NCBI GenBank assembly: GCA_036507955.1
Contig: DATCIH010000030.1
Span: 1 to 43,311, forward strand
Length of the DNA: 43,311 nt
Direction: 5' to 3'
Source: DATCIH01 sp036507955
GTDB lineage: Bacteria; Bacillota; Clostridia; Clostridiales; Clostridiaceae
Under the pieces are notes generated by a model. It saw nothing but the letters and a program-made list of their open reading frames with translations. It did not search any database and was not told where the DNA came from. This document shows positions 1-8,084 of the stretch, piece after piece (position 1 is the first letter of the stretch; each line of letters opens with the position of its first letter). A program made the translations under genes and the position numbers.

Positions 1-730
1 TTGCAAGACTTGTATCAAGTCCTGCTTTAGAGCTAATTTCCGACATTCTCGACGGGCCCGTGGCGATAGCCTTAATGATTGAATTATACTGTGATGGATC
101 ACGGCATTCCTGCTTAATCACATTTGTTGGCTCCTCAAACAAATATGAGTTTGGTACCAGAAAATTAGCCTTGATATTATCTTCAACGCTCATATTATCA
201 TTCATAAGCGACATGTAAAGTGGAATGCCACCTGTTATACCGTAGATAATAGCCAAATCATTGTCATTAAATTTGTTATAATAATTCTTTATTTCAAAGA
301 AATCAAAGAGCATAATTTTATATTGACATGTGCGTCTGCCAAAAAGAGGGCTTTCGTAGCCGAGCACCTGATTTTCCATAAAAGAAAGAGAAGAACCGCA
401 TAAAATCAAAAACATTTTAGAGGTGTCTTTATTTCTGTTTTGGGCAATTTTGAACACAGTTTCCAAAGCCTCCTGAAATCCCGAAAAGTTTGATGACGCA
501 TCCGAAAAACCCTGTGATAAAGAGTAAATGCTTTTGCTCAGACCTTCAAGATTTTCTTTTTCGTTGCCCTCAATGACAGTATAAGAGATGGCTTCTTTAT
601 CCTTAATGAACTCATTTATAAGGGTTGTTTTACCCACACCACGCCAACCATATATGATGGCACATTCAAATTTACCGCACCCGTATCGTTGGTTTAAGTT
701 GTCAAGCTCTCTTTTTCTTCCGATGAACAT
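1..730 (-). CDS. Archaeal-type AAA ATPase, 3' part off the window, Walker B segment missing
   Basis: The reading frame is open from an ATG at 730 to the left edge (243 codons visible). It belongs by resemblance to the ATP-binding proteins of the archaeal ATPase type (PF01637, often with a DUF234 tail). It opens MFIGRKRELDNLN, has a P-loop GWRGVGKTTL near residue 30, and shows the family stretch FLILCGSSLSFMENQVLGYE. In relatives about 30-35 residues including a Walker B VIDEYPYLA-like motif lie between the FQEAL helix and the FLILCGSS strand. Here these are joined directly as KIAQNRNKDTSK. The frame is kept, so a protein may be made, but ATP hydrolysis should be impaired. RBS GGAGGTAA at 735-742. 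The cellular role of this family is unknown. Confidence 0.8.
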   Translation of the reverse strand, partial: MFIGRKRELDNLNQRYGCGKFECAIIYGWRGVGKTTLINEFIKDKEAISYTVIEGNEKENLEGLSKSIYSLSQGFSDASSNFSGFQEALETVFKIAQNRNKDTSKMFLILCGSSLSFMENQVLGYESPLFGRRTCQYKIMLFDFFEIKNYYNKFNDNDLAIIYGITGGIPLYMSLMNDNMSVEDNIKANFLVPNSYLFEEPTNVIKQECRDPSQYNSIIKAIATGPSRMSEISSKAGLDTSLA

Positions 731-871
731 TAGGTTACCTCCGTTCAAGTAAATATAATAGGTTAATTATAGTTTACTTAATTACACTTGACATAATTTG
801 ACTTGTCAATAGACTTACTATGAATTAACTGAATTACAATCTAGTTAATCGTAATTTACTAAGATTACTTT

Positions 872-2386
872 TTATTTTCGTTTTTCAAGTCCCATAATTT
901 CATATATTTTATCCATATCGATATTATTTCTTACAATATCAGCTAATTTATCAAGCTCCTTATCTCTTAAACTTTCATAGGTTTTGGATGCTTTACATTG
1001 TATGCCCTTACTTTTCCTCAGAGAATTTATTATGTATTCTCTAAACTCTGTTCCATCGAAAATCCCATGAATATATGTACCAAAAATAGTGCCTTTACTA
1101 TTTATTGCTCCGTCTTTATAAATAACCTTCTCACCATTTTTTTTATCTATATTAATAAGGGGCTGGGAATCGTCACCATAATTGCAAATGCCCATATGTA
1201 TTTCATAGCCATAGACATTAATCCTATGCAGCGCATCTGTTGAATCTTTTGTTAAAAAATCATGAACTGTCCCCGTTACTCTTGTTGTTACTTTTTCCAA
1301 TTCAAATACTGTTTCTATATCAAGAAGACCCATTCCATCGATTTCTCCTATAGCGCTTTCAGTTTCATATGGATCCTTTATCGTATTTCCAAGCATTTGA
1401 AACCCTCCACATATACCAATAACTTTTCCATACTCTGCATATTCTTTTATTAATAACTCTATTCCACTTTTCCTTAGCTTTAATAAATCCTCAATAGTAT
1501 TTTTACTACCAGGTATAATGATTAAATCTGGAGTGCCGAAATTCTCTACTTTTGTAATAAACCTTATAGAAACATTCTCTTCAAATTTAAGTGCATCTAA
1601 GTCTGTGAAATTAGAAATATGCGGAAGCATTATGACGGCAATATCAATTATATCAGTAGCCCTCGTATTAAACTCTATTGCTCCATCCTCATCCTCAAGC
1701 TCAAGTCTAAAATATGGTACAACTCCAATGCAAGGAATATTTATTATATCCTCTATCATAGTTAACCCTGGCTTTAATATTTCTATATCACCTCTAAACT
1801 TATTGATTATAGTGCCTTTAACTCTTTTCTTTTCTTCATCCTTTAAAAGCATTAAGGTACCTGCAAGTGATGCAAAGACTCCACCTTTATCAATATCTCC
1901 TACTAAAACAACTGGCGAATCTACCATTTCTGCAAATCCCATATTTACTATATCTCTATCTCTAAGATTTATCTCAGCTGGGCTCCCTGCACCTTCAATT
2001 ACAATTATATCGAATTTATTCTCTAATTCCTGGAAATCTTCCTTCAGCATTTTAGCAAGCTCTAATTTCATATTGTGATACTCCATGGCACTAGAATTAC
2101 AATAAACCTTACCTTTTACAATGACTTGACATTTTTCATCCGAAGTAGGCTTTAATAAGATGGGGTTCATATAAACTTCTGGCTCAAGTCCGGCAGCATA
2201 AGCCTGAAGAACTTGTGCTCGTCCCATTTCTCTCCCATCTAAGGTTATATAAGAATTTAAAGACATATTCTGAGATTTATAGGGGCATACACTAAAACCA
2301 TCCTGTTTAAAAATACGGCTTAAAGCAGTTACAAGTACACTTTTACCAACAGATGAGGCAGTTCCCTGAATCATAATTTTTGACAT
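872..2386 (-). CDS. cobQ: Adenosylcobyric acid synthase CobQ/CbiP
   Basis: Glutamine-dependent amidase of adenosylcobalamin synthesis that amidates corrin side chains b, d, e and g using ATP and glutamine. The 504-residue length is normal. The N-terminal dethiobiotin-synthetase-like ATPase half has GTASSVGKS near residues 8-16, the CPYKSQNMSLNS segment, and DIDKGGVFAS. The C-terminal class I glutamine amidotransferase half has the nucleophile Cys in GICGGFQMLG (about residue 330) and the His in GTYIHGIFD (about residue 440). The start at 2386 has GGAGGA 11 bases upstream. It lies 26 bp downstream of cobO and is presumably co-transcribed with it from the riboswitch-controlled promoter near 3290. 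Confidence 0.95.
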   Translation of the reverse strand: MSKIMIQGTASSVGKSVLVTALSRIFKQDGFSVCPYKSQNMSLNSYITLDGREMGRAQVLQAYAAGLEPEVYMNPILLKPTSDEKCQVIVKGKVYCNSSAMEYHNMKLELAKMLKEDFQELENKFDIIVIEGAGSPAEINLRDRDIVNMGFAEMVDSPVVLVGDIDKGGVFASLAGTLMLLKDEEKKRVKGTIINKFRGDIEILKPGLTMIEDIINIPCIGVVPYFRLELEDEDGAIEFNTRATDIIDIAVIMLPHISNFTDLDALKFEENVSIRFITKVENFGTPDLIIIPGSKNTIEDLLKLRKSGIELLIKEYAEYGKVIGICGGFQMLGNTIKDPYETESAIGEIDGMGLLDIETVFELEKVTTRVTGTVHDFLTKDSTDALHRINVYGYEIHMGICNYGDDSQPLINIDKKNGEKVIYKDGAINSKGTIFGTYIHGIFDGTEFREYIINSLRKSKGIQCKASKTYESLRDKELDKLADIVRNNIDMDKIYEIMGLEKRK

Positions 2387-2412
2387 ATATTAAGTATCCT
2401 CCTTTTTATAAT

Positions 2413-2928
2413 TCATTTTTCTATTCCTACTCTTGCAGTTACACCATCATTATAATAATGCTTAATTTCCTTCATTTCAGTTACTAAGTCTGCAATTTCT
2501 ATAATCTCATCTGGTGCATACCTACCTGTTAAAATAACCTCCACTTCGGGTTTTTTCTTTTTTAAAATATCTATAACTCTTGAAGTACTAAAAAGCTCTA
2601 AATACATGGCTATGTTTATTTCATCTAAAACTACTAAGTCATAATCCCCTATAGATAAAATATTTTGGATTTCCTTTAACGCTTTTTCTGCAAGTTCTAA
2701 ATCTACTTCATCCGGCTTACCGAATATAAAGCTATCCCGTCCAAACTGATGCATTGTAAAATTTGGCAAATAATTTACTGCCATAAGTTCACTATACTTC
2801 ATTCCCTTAACAAACTGACCAAAAAAAACTTTTTTACCAGCACAGACTGCTCTTAAAGAAATCCCAAGAGCCGCTGTAGTTTTTCCCTTACCATTACCTG
2901 TATAAACTTGAATATAACCTTTTTCCAT
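2413..2928 (-). CDS. cobO: Cob(I)yrinic acid a,c-diamide adenosyltransferase CobO/BtuR
   Basis: Transfers the adenosyl group of ATP to the cobalt of reduced corrinoid. The 171-residue length and sequence fit the CobA/CobO/BtuR family: P-loop YTGNGKGKTTAALG near residues 9-22, VVLDEINIAMYLEL (Walker B-like) near residue 100, and VEVILTGRYAPDEIIEIADL. A GGAG-type RBS lies just upstream in the AAAGGAGATTCAAA segment. It is the first gene after the cobalamin riboswitch, and cobQ follows. Having only these two genes suggests a salvage or partial pathway in this neighbourhood; the rest of the pathway may be elsewhere. Confidence 0.95.
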   Translation of the reverse strand: MEKGYIQVYTGNGKGKTTAALGISLRAVCAGKKVFFGQFVKGMKYSELMAVNYLPNFTMHQFGRDSFIFGKPDEVDLELAEKALKEIQNILSIGDYDLVVLDEINIAMYLELFSTSRVIDILKKKKPEVEVILTGRYAPDEIIEIADLVTEMKEIKHYYNDGVTARVGIEK

Positions 2929-3015
2929 TTTGAATCTCCTTTTCTAGCTCATCTTACCAAATACTTGCCTTATATTTATTCCTTATTATGATTTGATTTG
3001 TTTTATTAAAATATG

Positions 3016-3048
3016 CAAAAAAATACCCCCGCCAAAAGGTGGAAGTAT
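3016..3048 (-). terminator. Intrinsic terminator of the cobalamin riboswitch
   Basis: Read on the minus strand, ATACTTCCACC, a TTTT loop and GGCGGGGGTAT form an 11-bp stem with one mismatch and two wobble pairs. A run of seven T follows. It sits between the aptamer and cobO, the place expected for the expression platform that stops transcription when cobalamin is bound. Confidence 0.75.
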
Positions 3049-3109
3049 ATAAATTTACAAAAAATGCATTTTATAAGTATTTTCCATTCCCACCCGAAGG
3101 ATTACCAAA

Positions 3110-3256
3110 TTCTTAGGCAAGTCTCCTGACTCACGTGTCAATCTCCTCCAACCTTCCCAATTATTAATCAGTGGTTTAGATTCGTCTACGTCTACAGTAG
3201 CGGGGGCTGTAGCGGATTTTCACCGCTTTCCTCTTTAAACTCGAAAGTACCTAAAA
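3110..3256 (-). promoter_or_regulatory. Cobalamin (B12) riboswitch aptamer
   Basis: The minus strand carries the ordered consensus blocks of the adenosylcobalamin riboswitch: AGGTACTTTCGAG at the 5' side, GCGGTGAAAATCCGC, ACAGCCCCCGCTACTGTAG, the CCACTG of the B12 box region, GGGAAGG, and the closing GAGTCAGGAGACTTGCC. Spacing is about 150 nt, as in the family. It lies between a sigma-A promoter (3277-3305) and a terminator (3016-3048) ahead of cobO-cobQ, so high cobalamin should end transcription before the genes. The G-rich strand just after the aptamer (GGGTGGGAATGG) is a candidate part of the switching helix; that detail is inferred. Confidence 0.93.
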
Positions 3257-3276
3257 AATATTATTAAATTAATATT

Positions 3277-3305
3277 ATTATAATTGCTAATTAATATTAT
3301 TTCAA
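3277..3305 (-). promoter_or_regulatory. Sigma-A promoter for the cobO-cobQ unit
   Basis: On the minus strand TTGAAA (3300-3305) and TATAAT (3277-3282) are separated by exactly 17 bp. Initiation would fall about 10-15 nt before the first riboswitch block. Confidence 0.75.
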
Positions 3306-3333
3306 TAGTAATTAAGAATTAAGCACTACTAAA

Positions 3334-3834
3334 TTATAAGTGGGCATCTATAATAGAGCCAATCTGAGATTTAAGTAAGTCCAGATTAAATGTAGAGTTA
3401 TCAACTCTATACTTAACTAATATAAGTGAATCATAAATCTCTCTTTCGAGTTTACTTCTTGCTTCAAGTACTTGCATAACTCCGTCTAACACATTTAGAT
3501 TATTGTACAAACCATAACCTTGTCTTGTATAATAGTCTGTAAATCCATCAATCCATTCTTTTGATCTTTCACTTACAGCTCTATTAAAGGATACTTTAAT
3601 AGTCTCTTGTTCTACATATATTAAGACAGGCTCTAAGGGCACAATTTTTTCAGCTAAACTATTTATATAATTCATAGTAACCTCTTTAGGAGAGTTATTT
3701 CTAACCATACTCACCGTTACTGGATTTTGAATAAAACAGCATTCAAATATAGCAACCTTATCTTCATTAATATGTTTATTAGCAAAGTCAGTCCATCTGC
3801 TTACTATTAATTCTGTATGAATCTTTATTGGCAA
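3334..3834 (-). CDS. Hypothetical protein, possibly the displaced tail of the adjacent PAS gene
   Basis: Open frame of 166 codons that I do not recognise. It shows no signal peptide or membrane segment; the composition is that of a soluble alpha/beta protein, with a charged helix near residues 110-140. There is no ATG near the start. The only candidate is TTG at 3834 without a clear ribosome binding site, and the frame stays open about 20 codons further upstream. There it meets the end of the PAS fragment at about 3851 after a one-base shift. It may therefore be the C-terminal part of the broken PAS protein rather than a free gene. The stop at 3334 lies just upstream of the cobO promoter. Confidence 0.45.
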   Translation of the reverse strand: MPIKIHTELIVSRWTDFANKHINEDKVAIFECCFIQNPVTVSMVRNNSPKEVTMNYINSLAEKIVPLEPVLIYVEQETIKVSFNRAVSERSKEWIDGFTDYYTRQGYGLYNNLNVLDGVMQVLEARSKLEREIYDSLILVKYRVDNSTFNLDLLKSQIGSIIDAHL

Positions 3835-3850
3835 TTCATATATATCATTT

Positions 3851-4918
3851 TTAGTGATAACTGTCTGGAAAGTACACCTAAAGTAAATTCTCCTTCACTG
3901 TTATAAATAGGTGTGCCACTAACATCTATTTGCAATGTTTTATGAGGAAATTTTAATTTCATTCTCATATTTTTAATTTTTCGCCCCTCATAACTCTACG
4001 GGCTGGAATATTTTCCGGGTTAATTGTATTTCCATCAATATCATATAGCTCACATTTATTATTCCTATCACCTACCTTATATGTTTTTTCAAAAGATATA
4101 GGTGACACTGCTCTTGCAGTTTTGTTAAATAGCACATATTTCCCTTTGTCATCAAAAATAGAGATACCATCAGATATATTTTCTATGATAGCCTCTAATT
4201 CCTTCTGCTGCTCTAAATTTTTATTTTGTAAAACCCTTTCAGTAACCTCAATCGAAGTTTCAAATATGTATTTCATCTTTTCGTTTTCAAATATAGGTGT
4301 TAGAAAGGAATCCCAATAAGTTACGCCTCTCTAAAATGAATCAGTCGCAAATTCTTTTACATAGCTGGTCTTTTGTGTTTCAACAACAGTGTTCCAAATC
4401 TCTTCAGCTTTGCTCCCTTCAAATCCATTTATAATTTTTCTAATAGAACTACCTATACTATTTTGCTGTTCTTTAAAAGGAGAATCCATAAAATCTAGAT
4501 ACTTTTGATTTGCTTTAAGCAAAGTTAAATCAAGTATGCTGTGAATAGCTACACCTGATATATTATCAGTAAACATTTGTTTTACAAAAATCATCTTGTC
4601 CTCAAGTCTGGAATTGGGTTTCTCAACAAAACTATATACTTCTTCATTTGTGACAGTATTATGAAAAAGTGATATATTCATCTCTCTTGCCTCTAAGGCC
4701 TTTGTGAATATATATCCAGAATACTTAACGCTAATATTATCAAGATGTATTTGTGAATTTATTCTTAACATAGCTTCAATTTCTAAAAGTGATTTACCAA
4801 GTAGCTCATCCTTTGAAAAACCTGTGAATTGAATAAATTCCTTATTGGCCTGGGTTATAATGCTACTGAATGAATGCAAACATGACACTATAGTTTTTTT
4901 TATAGAATTATACTTCAT
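3851..4918 (-). pseudogene. PAS-domain sensor protein, broken by a nonsense codon and frameshifts
   Basis: The first 200 residues from ATG 4918 (RBS GGGGTAAAG) align well with the N-terminus of the intact histidine kinase at 15858-17777: matching FTGF.DELLGKSL.EI, NSRLEDK.IF and LLKANQKYLDF blocks. At 4331-4333 the codon that is GAG in the paralogue is TAG. The same frame then continues with RGVTYWDS and MKYIFETSIEVTERVL, followed by a further PAS segment (IENISDGISIFDDKGKYVLFN, ending RGEKLKI at 3965). A missing A in an A-run at about 3970 shifts to KLKFPHKTLQIDVSGTPIY, and a second shift follows near 3855. No kinase domain follows. It was probably made by duplication of a sensor gene and is now decaying. 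Confidence 0.8.
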
Positions 4919-5135
4919 GACTTTACCCCTACTTTTTAAACACATGCTTTATAAATCTCATGGTTATAAAAAAAGCACATTTCAAAATAAATCTATAATG
5001 TGTATATATTTACATTTTACTATGTTTTATATTATATTCATATTCTTTTCATTATCCTTTTTTGGACAGTTAATTGCATTTTTTGCAGATTAAACTTGAG
5101 AACTGTATCTTTAGGTTAATACCATAATATCGTCT

Positions 5136-5921
5136 TTACGAGCTCGCAGAGGTGTATCTTTTTATCGATAATTTCCACAGTAATATTGATGCGCCAAAAA
5201 AACACCAACTCAATAATAGAAAGACAAAGTACTCAAGTGGATCAATAACCTTTATTGCAGACTTAGAGGCAATTGTTATAATCAAGCCATAAGGTAGTAT
5301 ATAACAAAGGATAAATCGTGTAGCTCCTTTGTAAATATCTACAGGTCTAGTTGACATATAGCATAATATGCCATGAACTTTCTCTACAAAATCAGCCTTA
5401 ATTATCCAGAAGGATAAACAAGTCAACATGAAGTAAACAGCATATTCAACTAGTAATGCATGGAAAATAGTAATAACATATAAAATAGTGCTACCAACTG
5501 TAAGTACCATATTCCCTTTAACTAGTGCATATCCTATTATAGAAACACCTCCGAGTACACTAACTAAAGAACCAATTTCTACATTTCTTAAACTTAGCAT
5601 AAATTGAGAATTAACTGGTTTGGTAATATAATAATCTAGCATTCCACTTCTAATAAGTCCAGGTATCCCAACCAAATTAAAATATGGTCCAAAAGCCCAC
5701 AAAGCATCAATTATATTAAAAGTTCCCATATAAAAGAACATTTCATACTTTGTCCAACCTGCCAATGAATTCACCTGTGAAAAAATCACTTGAAGAAATA
5801 TAAGCTGCACGACAAAATAAGCAAGATTCGTAATAAATACAAGTAAAAAATTAACCTTATATGCCATTAATTTCATGAGACTTTGTTTAAAAAACACTCA
5901 ATACAATCTAATATATCTCAT
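5136..5921 (-). CDS. ABC-2 type permease (DUF990-like) with an in-frame TGA at codon 8
   Basis: Multi-pass membrane protein of the ABC-2 permease type (PF06182-like) with six hydrophobic spans, the family turn LDYYITKPVNSQF near residue 85, and the ending IKRYTSASS. The best start is ATG 5921, seven bases from a perfect AGGAGGTG, giving MRYIRLY followed by TGA (5898-5900). Relatives usually have a Trp or similar residue there before the first helix, so TGG to TGA is likely. Immediately after the stop, GTG 5897 opens the remaining 253 codons, so restart by TGAGTG reinitiation is possible. Relatives are encoded with an ATPase and a second permease; none is present here. The gene is an orphan and may be dead. 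Confidence 0.8.
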
Positions 5922-5992
5922 ACTATACACCTCCTAAATCGACTTTATGCTTTAATTGTGCTTTCGTCAGTAAAAATGCAAACCAACCCAGT

Positions 5993-6007
5993 GTTTCTAA
6001 TAGAAAC
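5993..6007. repeat. Palindrome GTTTCTA-A-TAGAAAC
   Basis: A perfect 15-bp inverted repeat with a one-base centre, extended by an imperfect CAG/CTG pair outside. It lies in the 400-bp gap between the divergent ABC-2 permease and lactate permease genes, so it could be an operator. No regulator is encoded next to it. Confidence 0.4.
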
Positions 6008-6087
6008 CTGTAGTTGCTTTATGAGCGATTTTTACAAATCCTAAGTATATTATAACAATTAATATACAATTTAAATATATAAACTAT

Positions 6088-6116
6088 TTGATGCCTATAG
6101 TAATATTCTGTATAAT
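6088..6116 (+). promoter_or_regulatory. Sigma-A promoter upstream of lactate permease
   Basis: TTGATG (6088-6093), a 17-bp spacer and TATAAT (6111-6116). The spacer end AGTAATATTCTG is identical to that of the promoter at 13015-13043. The leader to the lctP start would be about 195 nt, in which I see no recognisable riboswitch. A second TATAAT at about 6290 has no well-spaced -35. Confidence 0.6.
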
Positions 6117-6321
6117 TGTATAAACATTCATTGGCACATTACAACTATTGTGAAGGTATTGAAAGCATTTGATACTAAGAATATTAAATCCATGTAAAAT
6201 TTATTAATAGAACAAATTACATCTTAAATATCCTTTAAAGATTTCAACGGTAAAAAAATGATTTTTGTAGTGGTTTTTAATATTGTGGCTTATAATACTA
6301 AAGACGAGGAGGTAATAAAAG

Positions 6322-7845
6322 ATGAACAATTATATATTATTTTTCATAGCACTTATTCCCATTGTATGGCTAATGGTCTCTTTAGGCATATTAAAAATAC
6401 CAGGATATAAAACCTGTTCAATTACGCTTGTGATTACATTAATACTTGCAATACTAGTTTGGAAAATGCCAATTAGTCAAGCTCTTACTGCCACAATAGA
6501 GGGGGCGGCACTAGCAATATGGCCGATAATCCTAGTAATAATTGCAGCAGTATTTACTTACAACCTATCCATTCATACAAAAAGTATGGATGTAATAAAG
6601 AATATGATGATAGGAATTACAACTGATAAGCGAATACTAGTTTTAATTGTTGCTTGGGGTTTCGGTGGGTTTCTCGAAGCAATTGCAGGATTTGGTACAG
6701 CAGTCGCAATACCTGCAAGTATTTTAGCCGCACTTGGCTTTGATCCTATATTTGCAGCAATAATATGTCTTATTGCAAATACAACGCCAACAGCTTTTGG
6801 AGCAATAGGTCTACCTGTTACAACCTTGGCAAAAGTAGCAGGACTTAACCCAGCTACTTTAAGCTATGCAGTTGGAATTCAATTATTTGTATTAATTATT
6901 GTTGTACCATTAGTTTTGGTGATGTTAACTGGTAAAAGTGTAAAGGCTATAAAAGGTGTTGTGCTTATTTCTCTTGCATCTGGGATAGCTTTTGCCCTGC
7001 CAGAACTTCTAATAGCTAAATACATGGGTGCTGAGCTCCCCGCACTACTCGGTTCAATAATCTGCATTATTGTTACAGTTGCAATAGCAAAAATATTCTA
7101 TAAGAATACTGTAGCTAAAGATAGAGTTAATATATCTTTAAAGCAAGGATTAATGGCTTGGGTACCATTTATCTTAGTTCTTACCTTTATATTAATCACT
7201 AGTTCATTAGTTCCAGGAATTAATAAACCATTATCAGCTATACAATCCTCTTTTAAAATATATAATGGTCCGCATGCGAAATTTAGTACATTTGTATGGC
7301 TCGCTAATCCGGGGACACTTATAATCCTAGCTACCTTTATAGGCGGACTTGTTCAGGGAGCTAAGTTTAATGCTGTAGTAAAAGTATTTATGGATACTTG
7401 TAAACAAATGACTACATCTGCAATTACAATAGTTGCCATAGTAGCTCTTGCTAAGGTTATGAGTTATAGTGGAATGATTACATCGATTGCTATAGTGGTA
7501 GTTGCAGCAACTGGAGGGTTTTATCCATTAATTGCCCCAGTTATAGGTGCATTAGGTACCTTTGTAACTGGCAGTGATACATCTTCTAACGTATTATTCG
7601 GCACTTTACAAGTTGAGGTTGCTAAAAATTTAAACATGAGTCCATATTGGTTAGCTGCTGCTAATACTGGTGGAGCTACTGCCGGTAAAATGATTTCACC
7701 TCAAAGTATCGCAGTTGCCACAGCCGCCACTGGAATTGTAGGAGCTGAAGGCAAAATATTAAAGGCAACTATGAAATTCTGTTTAGTATATGTAGTAATC
7801 TTAGGATTAATTGTATTCTTTGGTGCTAAGTTCTTTGGAATATAA
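6322..7845 (+). CDS. lctP: L-lactate permease
   Basis: Lactate:proton symporter of the LctP/LldP family, located in the cytoplasmic membrane. The 507 residues contain about 12-14 hydrophobic spans. The family signature is clear: GFGGFLEAIAGFGTAVAIP (residues about 112-130), ANTTPTAFGAIGLPVTTLA, GTFVTGSDTSSNVLFGTLQ, and ANTGGATAGKMISPQSIA near the C-terminus. The start has GAGGAGGT nine bases upstream. The length is somewhat shorter than the E. coli protein (551) but usual for clostridial forms. A fragment of a lactate racemase gene follows by 12 bp, so this was once a lactate uptake and racemisation operon. Confidence 0.95.
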   Translation: MNNYILFFIALIPIVWLMVSLGILKIPGYKTCSITLVITLILAILVWKMPISQALTATIEGAALAIWPIILVIIAAVFTYNLSIHTKSMDVIKNMMIGITTDKRILVLIVAWGFGGFLEAIAGFGTAVAIPASILAALGFDPIFAAIICLIANTTPTAFGAIGLPVTTLAKVAGLNPATLSYAVGIQLFVLIIVVPLVLVMLTGKSVKAIKGVVLISLASGIAFALPELLIAKYMGAELPALLGSIICIIVTVAIAKIFYKNTVAKDRVNISLKQGLMAWVPFILVLTFILITSSLVPGINKPLSAIQSSFKIYNGPHAKFSTFVWLANPGTLIILATFIGGLVQGAKFNAVVKVFMDTCKQMTTSAITIVAIVALAKVMSYSGMITSIAIVVVAATGGFYPLIAPVIGALGTFVTGSDTSSNVLFGTLQVEVAKNLNMSPYWLAAANTGGATAGKMISPQSIAVATAATGIVGAEGKILKATMKFCLVYVVILGLIVFFGAKFFGI

Positions 7846-7857
7846 GGAGGATCATTT

Positions 7858-7989
7858 ATGTCTAAAGTTAAAATGCATATGGAGCATGCCTATACTTATG
7901 AGGAAGCCATACAAAGAGCCTTTGAAATCACAGGAAAGGATGCAAAAATAACAGTAATCCCCGACGGTGTTTCAGTTATAGTAAGATAA
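7858..7989 (+). pseudogene. C-terminal remnant of a LarA-like lactate racemase
   Basis: A 43-codon frame with a perfect AAGGAGG and ATG, spaced like a real gene. Its last 25 residues (AFEITGKDAKITVIPDGVSV) look like the C-terminus of nickel-dependent lactate racemases (LarA/DUF2088), which are about 420 residues long. The N-terminal MSKVK may be the original start of the gene, which would mean that almost the whole coding region was lost by internal deletion. Linkage to lctP supports this reading. Alternatively it is a free-standing small protein; it is translatable as it stands. Confidence 0.5.
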
Positions 7990-7999
7990 ATTTATTGGA

Positions 8000-8020
8000 C
8001 CTAAACTAATGTAGTTTAGG
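8000..8020. terminator. Stem-loop after the lactate unit
   Basis: CCTAAACTA, loop ATG, TAGTTTAGG: a perfect 9-bp stem between the convergent lctP unit and the peptidase gene. The T-tract after it is short and interrupted, so termination strength is uncertain. Confidence 0.55.
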
Positions 8021-8084
8021 CCCTTATTTATGCTATATTATCCGGTGCATTCTTATTTTTGATATTAAGTTGTGACAATTAAAA

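Noticed and set aside
998..2078. Three plus-strand open frames opposite cobQ
   Set aside because: They have low-complexity Ser/Ile/Phe-rich translations and no ribosome binding sites; they mirror the well-conserved cobQ.
6260..6300. A second promoter close to lctP (TTGTAG ... TATAAT)
   Set aside because: The spacing is 20 bp and the -35 is poor; the site at 6088 is better.
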